Assembly: GCA_036245805.1 (NCBI GenBank)
Contig: BTRK01000005.1
Coordinates: 40,969,216-41,033,215 of the forward strand
DNA from: Pristionchus mayeri
Lineage: Eukaryota > Nematoda > Chromadorea > Rhabditida > Neodiplogasteridae
Length of the DNA stretch: 64,000 nucleotides
Reading direction: 5' to 3'
Shown here: positions 56,707 to 64,000 of the stretch, piece by piece
How positions within the stretch are numbered: the first letter of the stretch is position 1
Layout: each line of letters opens with the position of its first letter
Position numbers and translations under genes: made by a program
Notes under the pieces: generated by a model
Told to the model about the DNA's origin: nothing
Seen by the model: only the letters and a program-made list of their open reading frames with translations
Databases searched by the model: none

Positions 56707-57060
56707 CAGTCGCGCGCATAAGTGAGTGCGCACTTTTTTCAATTTGCTGCAACTTTTTGCCCAGGGCAGGCATCATTCTGCCACTAAGGTAGTATGTGCC
56801 AAATTTATAGGAGATTATGGCCATGGTATTGGGATATGACGCAATAGCCTAATCATTGCGTAGTGATGACGCAATAAAAAGAACTTTTTCAAAATTCTTA
56901 CATAGATTTTTTCCTACTGGCCACACTTTCTGTGGTTGGAGATATGTCTGAGGACTACCCAGAAATTTTTTTTGAAGTTGCTGCGTGGTCGCACATTGGC
57001 TGCAGACTTGCTGCAAAATGGAGGTCGAAAATACAGCTCTCGGCTCCTAGATCACTCTTG
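56707..57060. mobile_element. Element X, third copy, left arm only
   Basis: Preceded by TA, starts CAGTCGCGCGCATAAGTGAG, then follows the left arm of element X (TTTTTGCCCAGGGCAGGCAT, ATTGCGTAGTGATGACGCAA). The core and right arm are missing. Confidence 0.72.
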
Positions 57061-58305
57061 AAATTACTAAAGATCTATGCAACTAAAACAATTTACCCAC
57101 AACATAAAACCGAAAACCCACTTGTGGATCAGCTGTTCGATCATCATCCTCAAAATTCATTCTCCGTTTCTGGGGTCGGCGTTTTTATTTTGCTGGTCGC
57201 GTACAGCCGGGCTGTCAGGCGTGTAATTTATCATAGATCTTAAGGATTTCAGCCTGAGAAAAAATATGCATTAAACGGCTATCTCCATTCAGCGAGACGG
57301 CATCCACATGAAAATACTTATTACACGCCAAGAAATTCATTATTCTTTAAGAGCCAGAAAATTTTGACAGCGATGCATTTTAAAACATTCGCAATCTGGG
57401 ATTAATACGAAATTGAATTAATAGACGAAATTAAGGTGCGAATTATAATTCAAATCATATTGGTTTTCGAGAACTTCTTGAATCTCAGATACAAATACGA
57501 AAGTCTATGTGGCGAGAGGGTGTCTCAAACCGAGAACTACAATCTGACGCACCTGTCTCACTTCCATCCGCAATCGAGTCATCTCTGACGTCAATTTACA
57601 ACAAAAAAATATTACTTTGCAAAATCGATTTGTTATTTTTAAATTGTGTATGATGACTGGCGATTATCGAATTCAAGCAGCCACATATTGGAGTATCTCA
57701 TTTGTGAAACACAAATCATCATTACTCCAAATTCTTGATCGCACTCACAAAACCGAAACAGCAACAATTACAATCACTTTCACCACTCCGCTCCTCACAA
57801 TCTTCCAGTTGCACCCAATGACGCTGTACCCTTGCCTCTCCTCATTCTCTTCGCTGTACCGAGCACTCTAACGAGATTCTTAAAAAAGTCCGGACACCCT
57901 GATAAAAAATAGTTTTGTGTTTCAGGATCATCACAATGTTATGAGCTATTGCTTCCGTGCAATATTCCGAACGTCGCTTTCATTTCATGATGTTTATCAA
58001 ATGTGAAAAATGTGAAATGTGACCCAGACTAAAATCGATTTTAAAGCAAAATTACACAAATTGGGAAAAGTCATCCAACTTTTGCACTCGCCTACAGTAA
58101 CCCAAAAATTACACAATAATGCATTCATAATTCATTTTTACTTCCTTATTGACAAATGTAATTCGCGCCTTTCTACTGAAAGATGTATTGGGTCAAGCTG
58201 AAGCTATGACACAATAATATTTATGTGAGTTCTTGCAAAATTTCTGGGGAATTGTATTCATGCCCGAAGTAAAAACGATTTTATCGATTTCCAGCGTCGG
58301 ATGAA
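57061..58305. other. Intergenic, no gene recognised
   Basis: Short ORFs only. A GTCCGGACACC word at 57,889-57,899 resembles a mariner terminus but has no partner. Confidence 0.4.
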
Positions 58306-58309
58306 ATCT

Positions 58310-58600
58310 GATCGAAAAACTCCCCAGACTAAAAAAAGTATTATAACCACCAGGAATTGAGCATTCATGCTTCAGAGGAAACACAATATTGAGAAATGTG
58401 TCGTTTTCGATGGATAAATTTTCGCAATTTTAACTTTGTTCTGTTCTCGCCTCTCTGAGTGGGCAATGCTGATAGGGTGCGCATATGAAAGAATATGCAA
58501 GGCCTCATTAGTAATTAATATACGGAATGGCATCGGTCAAACTGAAAGGAAGATGGAATGCAAAATATCAAAAAACCGCAAGACTTTTGCACCAACCTAA
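58310..58600 (-). mobile_element. Partial MITE with mariner-like end
   Basis: Inverted copy of 34,192-34,440. It ends AGACTTTTGCACCAACCTAA followed by TA. The other end was not found. Confidence 0.7.
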
Positions 58601-58604
58601 TATT

Positions 58605-59360
58605 TGCCCCTGTGATGTGAAACATATTTCAAACGCTCAAATATTATCAGAGTTTTTTTATCCCTGATTAAAGTTTGTGTGATGAAACATATTTCAAATG
58701 AATATATGTTGGGTGAAGACCTCATTTTAAGGTTTAAAAACAGGAATAACGACACGGAAACTATTATTGATTCCTCGTGAAAACAAGTATCTTTCTCTCG
58801 ATCAGGGTTTCGGGACAATAAATTTGGGTCTGAATTTTTGTGCAGTTGCAACGTGAATTGATGAGAAAAAACAATTCTCAAAATTTTCACCATTCATGAT
58901 GCATAATCGACATATGCTGAATGGTCATTGGGCGTAGAAATAACATAATTTTTTTAAAAAAACAATTACCACGTGTTCCGCATCGATCTCAAGGTTGGCG
59001 AGATTGCGGTGTCTGATTTGAACAGTGATTCCTGGTTGAAACTTCTAACGAATTCGTCTCATGATTCTCCCTTTTTCAAAACAAACAATTTCACAATCAG
59101 TCCGGGCGGTGCGCTACGTCATTCCATATGTTGGTGAATTGAAGTGGGTTCAGACGAGTGGTTCCTGCAGCATCTAATTCGGCAATTGCACTCGAGAGAT
59201 TTTATTTGGTTGACCTAAAATTAGCGAAAATTTGGAGCGGCATTTCCACGAATATTTTGTGAAACTTTGGAGCGGAATTGATTCGCGTTTCAGCGTATTC
59301 ATTTAGCCAGTCTCTATCTGTCGTTGTTGATTGTTGGACTATTCGCGCCTCTATCACAAA
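58605..59360. other. Intergenic, nothing recognised
   Basis: AT-rich, no supported feature. Confidence 0.4.
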
Positions 59361-59370
59361 TCAATAATTC

Positions 59371-59966
59371 GGCTCTGTGCGAATAACCTGGTACGTGTTT
59401 TGTCCTATGCGACTAACGTGGTACGTAGTACGTACCATGTGGTACGTATCATTTATCATGGTACGTATATTTTTATAATGGTACGTATCTTTTTCATGTT
59501 ATTAATATTGTTGTTCCACTCACCAAAATATCTGAGCTCTACAGCAACCGGACAAAGGTGTTGTAACAAAATTAAAATTTACATACGTTTCCTCAAAGAC
59601 GAAATATCGATTTGTGGTTTGGAGTAATTAAAAACGTAAAACTCTCAAGGTTATTGCTCTCTATGTCCCCGCCCTTAAGTCCCTTCAGCTTCTACAACTT
59701 CACATTCAGCGAAGAATATATTTCAGGACTGATGAAACGTGAATTGAAGTATGATCATTCACTCACAAATGGCACACAAGTGTAAAAATGCATGATTGCG
59801 TAAAGTATCATATTTGAGCGTTACACCGAAAGAAGTTACGTACCATAATAAAAAGTTACGTACCATGGGGCGGGTATAGTATGTACCATAATAAGTAGTT
59901 ATGTACCACGTGATACGTAGTACGTACCATGATAAACGGCACGTACCACGTAATTCGCACAGAGCC
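59371..59966. mobile_element. hAT-like non-autonomous element, 596 bp
   Basis: Perfect 8-bp target duplication AATAATTC at 59,363-70 and 59,967-74. Inverted ends GGCTCTGTGCGAAT and ATTCGCACAGAGCC. Both subterminal regions carry many copies of GGTACGTA/TACGTACC. No transposase. It shares the GGCTCTG terminus with 36,752-37,706. Confidence 0.85.
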
Positions 59967-59974
59967 AATAATTC

Positions 59975-60815
59975 TTCTTTCTCATGCACGTCTATCTATC
60001 GATCTCGTGCGCATCGATCGACCATTCTACTACGGAGGAGGCGGAGCCCAAGTTGGAAACAAGTGAAGTTACAAGTTGGATCCATGTGTAAATAATACAA
60101 TTATCAATTGACTTTCACTCGCAACTTTCACTCCATGGTGGCTTGCTCACTCTCGACTGATATTTCTGCGAACTCACCATCCATAACTGACAGATACGAT
60201 GGGAATATGATATGCTCTCACTGATATATACTAGTAGGATATTGTGAAAAAATATTTACAACATTTGCAAGTAGTGTTTTACAGTGGGTTCATCCCTTCT
60301 ATTATACGGATATCAAAATATTGTTCAATCTTTCTGTCGCGACTGTCCTTGATACAACATCGAATGGACCAAGTTGGATGCGTTTCAATCTTCCACATTG
60401 CAGCAACTGACCTCAGAAGGAGTCGGCAAAAGTAACCGCAAAAGTAAGCAAAAGTATCTTTTCTTCAAATGATCCTAATTAGACTCTTAGCACTGATGAG
60501 AGATGCTCAAATATGATTTCAAAAGTAGCGTAAGCGTACTTTGGCCCACCGAAAAAATCGTTAAAAAATTGGGGGTACGACATTTCCGCAAATGACATTT
60601 CCGCAACGGAGCGCCGTATCCTTGAGAGTTGGGGTAGCAAAACTACATGAATTTCGTTCGAGTCTTTACCTATGATTTTTAGAAATGTTGCCTTAAATAT
60701 ATCACTGTTCAAAGACATTTCCATGAGTTCTAGTTTGTATGCATCGATAGAGCTCAAAAAGTTAGTGGGGGTCCATCAGAGGACGATTTTTGCTCAAAGT
60801 GAAGGGGAACGGATA
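59975..60815. other. Intergenic, nothing coding recognised
   Basis: Includes a GGGGGTACGACATTTCCGCA word near 60,572 that recalls the termini at 44,270. Confidence 0.35.
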
Positions 60816-60919
60816 AAATCAAGGTTAAAGGTGGGTACCAGAACCCACGACCCCGAACCATGGCCTTCAGAATCATCGTATGCAACTGAATTTCTCAGGA
60901 TCTCTCTGATCGAGATAAA

Positions 60920-61213
60920 TGTTGTGTAGTGAGCTTGTCCCAACTCTAGGAGCATAAAGGGAGAGGCTTTATCTAACAGAGAAAAGTTGAGCGACCGCTC
61001 AATACAAAGGGAAACGGCGAGAAGGGCGAAGAGAGGAGAGAGGGGCAGACTCGTCCTAAATATGCGAGAAGGGTCATTAACAGGTGACATGCTAATAGAC
61101 AAGGGGGAGAGGAGGGGAGACTCTAGTCTGCACTCGACGAGGGGAGGGGGGAGTGTAGTCTGCACTTATGGTAATTGGCTATAGGGGTACAAGGTAAGGG
61201 CCTTTACACAACA
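60920..61213 (-). repeat. 3' LTR of the right-end retroelement, 294 bp
   Basis: On the minus strand it begins TGTTGTGTAAAGG and ends TACACAACA, with imperfect inverted termini TGTTGTGTA/TACACAACA. The GGAGGGAGG tract directly upstream fits a plus-strand primer. Confidence 0.8.
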
Positions 61214-61843
61214 CCTCCCTCCAAGATTCAAACTGAGGGTGAATCTGATACATAATAGACAATTACGCCGATGCAATAATCAATGGGCCACGGTTGGTTG
61301 GTCAGAGGGACTCATTCCGAGTGTCGTACTGTCGTTCTCCACTACTTCTGTGGGCTCGTTCTTTCTTCGACGGACGCTGCACTGCGAGACTGGACGACAA
61401 CTCGTGTAGATGCCCTCGTTGATGCACACTCGAACACGATGCAGATGCCGGTGCACTTGAACTCGATGACGTTGCCGTTGTGAGAGTGCATGACATATCA
61501 GAGTCGTTACTCTCACCATCAATCACTGCTTCATTTCCGTTCATTAGGAACATTTGTGATTCACTTCTTACACACAGCGTTCTGACCCCCATTGTTCTCT
61601 CCAGATAAGGGTAGACAAAGGGATTAATATTTTGAATTTTCCCGCGAAAACCCAAACTGCAAATATGCTGTTTGAAAGATCTTCGATATTTGGGAATCCT
61701 CTGAAACATAAAACAGTGCCCCCAATTTGATCACTCTGAGCACTTTTGAGACTCATAGTTGGAGTGAAACACAAATCAGCATGGTCAGTTCCGCTAACCG
61801 AGAGGGCGATTCACGGAGGTAGATTTTATGTTTCAGAAGGATT

Positions 61844-62422
61844 TCAAGTAAACGGATTGCAGTTCGACTCGACTCCCTTTTCTGTCGAGTCAGAATGCTG
61901 TGTACACGATTCCGTTGCCATCCGATCTTTACTACATGCCTTATCCTGGAAATTCAATTCTCTCGATTCTGGCAATGGCAACTTTTCAGGCGGAACCTTA
62001 TCGTGGAAGGCCGTTCTATCATCGATAGAATTCTCGAGACACATATCGTTAGCCCCAGGATCGCCACTGAATGCCTCCTTCTGACAATCAGAATTCAATG
62101 AACTTTCATCGTTCGCGCATGATCCGGGCTTACGTAGTCTCCTCAGCGATCCCTCTTTTAGGTCAATCACTGGTTCATCGAGCGACCCATCACTGTGGTC
62201 AGTCGCTATGTTCTCGGGCAGTCCCTCCTGTAGGTCAACTGCAGATTCCTCTAGTGATCCCTCTACTAGGTCAATCACTAGTTCCTCAGGTGACCCCTTC
62301 TCTTGGTCAGTCACTACTGTCTCGGGCGACCCCTCCTTCAGGTCAGTCGCTTTGTATATGAGTGGTCCCGCACTGCGGTCAACCAAACTCATGCTCCTCG
62401 GTTCCACTTCACACACTTTCAC
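61844..62422 (-). CDS. Acidic 12-residue-repeat ORF downstream of protease
   Basis: About 190 codons with no ATG at the front. They probably continue the Gag-protease polyprotein after a one-base shift near 62,450. It holds about six 12-residue repeats of the type xTDLKEGSPExV (VIDLVEGSLEES, AVDLQEGLPENI, ATDHSDGSLDEP). The second half is Ser/Asp/Glu-rich without repeats. No RT motif is present. The same repeat is seen in the intronic copy at 8139-8339. Function unknown. Confidence 0.6.
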   Translation of the reverse strand: MKVCEVEPRSMSLVDRSAGPLIYKATDLKEGSPETVVTDQEKGSPEELVIDLVEGSLEESAVDLQEGLPENIATDHSDGSLDEPVIDLKEGSLRRLRKPGSCANDESSLNSDCQKEAFSGDPGANDMCLENSIDDRTAFHDKVPPEKLPLPESRELNFQDKACSKDRMATESCTQHSDSTEKGVESNCNPFT

Positions 62423-62446
62423 CGATCTGGGAATCAGCTGAAAGAA

Positions 62447-63795
62447 TTACCTGAAGTTCTTCCCGAGGATATTCAACTTCGATTTACTGATGAACACTCT
62501 GCTTCGTATCGTCACTCCATTCAATCCGATATCCAGCTGGCATTTTCCCGTCAACTTCAGACTCGACGCATTAGCACACATCGCATTTTCCTTGGTCCGT
62601 ACACGTAGTGGCCTTCCTGCCTCTATCCAAGATTCCTCCGAAATGATGGTCAAATCAGATCCCGTATCTGCGATCATTGTGACAGCCCTCCCGTTGATTC
62701 TCATTTCGATGTCGAACGACGAATCCCTCGGTGCATTCTCGTTCACAATTACACGGGCCTTGTTTTCATGGCTTGGCTCCTCATTGTCGCCTTGTTTCTC
62801 ATGTGGACATCTACATGCATGGTGACCAATCTTATTGCAGTTGAAGCACACAGAACTCGCGTTAGGGCATTCAGATCGCTTGCGAAGCCGATCACACCCG
62901 GCACATCGCTGTTTCCCATCTGCTTCAGTCTAACTTGGTCTTTGATCTCTGTATCGACCGCAGTTTCTCACTGCATTCACGTGCGTATTGTTCTGGTTTG
63001 CAACCAATTGCGCATCCCCGTACACTTCCTTGTACGTATCCACTATTCCGAGAATTGACTGAATCGTCGGCTTCTCTTCAGATCTGATTCCATTCATCAC
63101 ATGGAACATAGTAGCAACGTGTCTGGGAAGATCCATTCCCGTCAGCATCACAATTGCTTTGAACTGCTCCAGAGGCATATCCTTGATATTTGCCTCTTCC
63201 ACTACTCTGTTTACGATCGATGAAAACGCCTTGATATCATCACACTTCAGCTTAAACATCTTGAGTCCGAACACGTCTAGTCTCTTCTCAAATACAGTCT
63301 TTTTGTCTCCAAACAAGTCCTCGTGACGATCTCTTCGAACTTGAGATCCGATGGCCTCTTTGGTCTGATGTGATCAGTGAACTGCTTGTACACTTTGTCA
63401 TCGACATGTCTGAGCAGTAATCTCCCTTTATCACTATCAACCATCACTGCCAGATCTTTCTCGAATATCTCTCTGTGACGGTCAATCCACGTATCGAATG
63501 TCACCCCGTCCTCCGGGTTATACGAGAAATTCCTGATCTGTTTCTCGAGAGAATCGATGCTTGGTCCTCTGTGTATGTTTCCATTCGACATCTCCGACGT
63601 CACATCTGATCTCTCCGGTCTCTCATTCAGCAACGTCTGAATGGCCTCATTCTGTTTCTCCATTTGCTCTTTCTGTATCTCCATCTGTGCTCTCAACAGT
63701 TCATTCTGTTCTTTCTGTGCCGCGAGCATCTGAGCGATCATTTGCATCGCCTCTCCATTTGCATCTCCGCCGGTCCCACTCGCTCCACCTGGCAT
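62447..63795 (-). pseudogene. Gag-protease ORF of the Ty3-type element, broken
   Basis: Starts at an ATG (63,795) with a coiled-coil-like Gln/Glu-rich segment (MIAQMLAAQKEQNELLRAQ). The Ty3-type Gag region follows, with FDTWIDRHREIFEKD and LLLRHVDDKVYKQF. A single-base shift near 63,310 moves Gag into the frame that ends at 62,930. An in-frame TAG there is followed by more of the same frame: a CX2CX4HX4C zinc knuckle (CFNCNKIGHHACRC) and a retropepsin motif (MIADTGSDLTIIS). Gag packages the RNA and the protease cuts the polyprotein. As it stands, the frame has two lesions. Confidence 0.85.
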
Positions 63796-64000
63796 CCTTG
63801 TGACACGTGTACTTACGATCGATCGATCGAGTACAACAGGAACTACGTTTACTGGCGACTGCCAGTGGCGAGTTTACGCTAACTGCTGCGAGCGGCGACT
63901 ACCAATCCAGTGTTACTTAGAACGATGGCTAATGTGATCGGCTACTACCGACACAAAACAAGAACAAACGGGAACAGGCAATCCTACTCGTGAGTACTGA

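Larger units (their letters stand above)
60920..64000 (-). mobile_element. Ty3-type LTR retroelement, apparently non-autonomous, runs off the window
   Basis: The 3' LTR is at 60,920-61,213 with a polypurine tract before it on the minus strand. Then, going upstream on the minus strand, come an acidic repeat ORF (61,844-62,422), protease and zinc knuckle (62,447-62,929) and Gag (to 63,795). Reverse transcriptase, RNase H and integrase are absent. The 5' LTR and primer-binding site would lie beyond 64,000. Related copies at 7050-9180 and 3110-3480. Confidence 0.85.

Noticed and set aside
57889..57899. GTCCGGACACC as a third mariner end
   Set aside because: Only 11 bp, with no partner terminus or transposase sequence nearby.

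Overview
The window looks like a nematode genome segment. Three things suggest this: a multi-exon gene with short introns and (T)TTCAG-type acceptors, a probable spliced-leader acceptor 9 nt before its ATG, and a nematode-style U6 snRNA. Mariner elements, fold-back elements and scattered CTACCGTA/TACGGTAG words also fit. I cannot fix the genus from sequence alone; a Pristionchus- or Caenorhabditis-like rhabditid is plausible.

Left part (1-5,100): repeat-rich intergenic DNA. It holds CTCTC-type hairpins, one half of a segmental duplication (703-1885, partner 21,221-24,175), a tight 71-bp hairpin, and a fragment (3110-3480) of a retroelement family that recurs twice more.

Gene region (5,141-16,105, minus strand): the only complete protein-coding gene I can support. 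I assembled 19 exons by hand. All phases agree and give 611 codons: signal peptide, LRRNT cap, about 14 leucine-rich repeats, LRRCT cap, one transmembrane helix, and a short Ser/Pro-rich tail. It is a type I membrane LRR-only (eLRRon-like) protein. Its introns carry a recurring GATCAAAGATC word, CTCTC hairpins, and (intron 13) a same-strand retroelement with one LTR.

16,100-25,000: hairpins, an intact-looking U6 snRNA with TATA box (18,202), a full-length mariner (18,833-20,076) with a frameshifted transposase, and the second half of the segmental duplication, split by a 1.26-kb TIR insertion.

25,000-60,900: no confident genes. This is a nested mosaic of non-autonomous elements: fold-backs at 26.9-29.1, 37.96-39.06, 46.96-50.6 and 51.3-54.4 kb; two elements with GGCTCTG termini and perfect 8-bp target duplications (36.75-37.71 and 59.37-59.97 kb); TA-flanked MITEs with mariner-like ends (34-35.7, 47.3-48.2, 58.6 kb); a second mariner (42.6-43.8 kb); and a perfect 102-bp palindrome (44,261). 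A ten-copy 39-bp satellite (55.9-56.3 kb) reads as an array of heat-shock-element pentamers.

Right end (60,920-64,000): a Ty3-type LTR element on the minus strand with Gag, zinc knuckle and aspartic protease. An acidic 12-residue repeat ORF stands where reverse transcriptase would be expected. The copy inside the LRR gene shares this layout, so it looks like a non-autonomous family.
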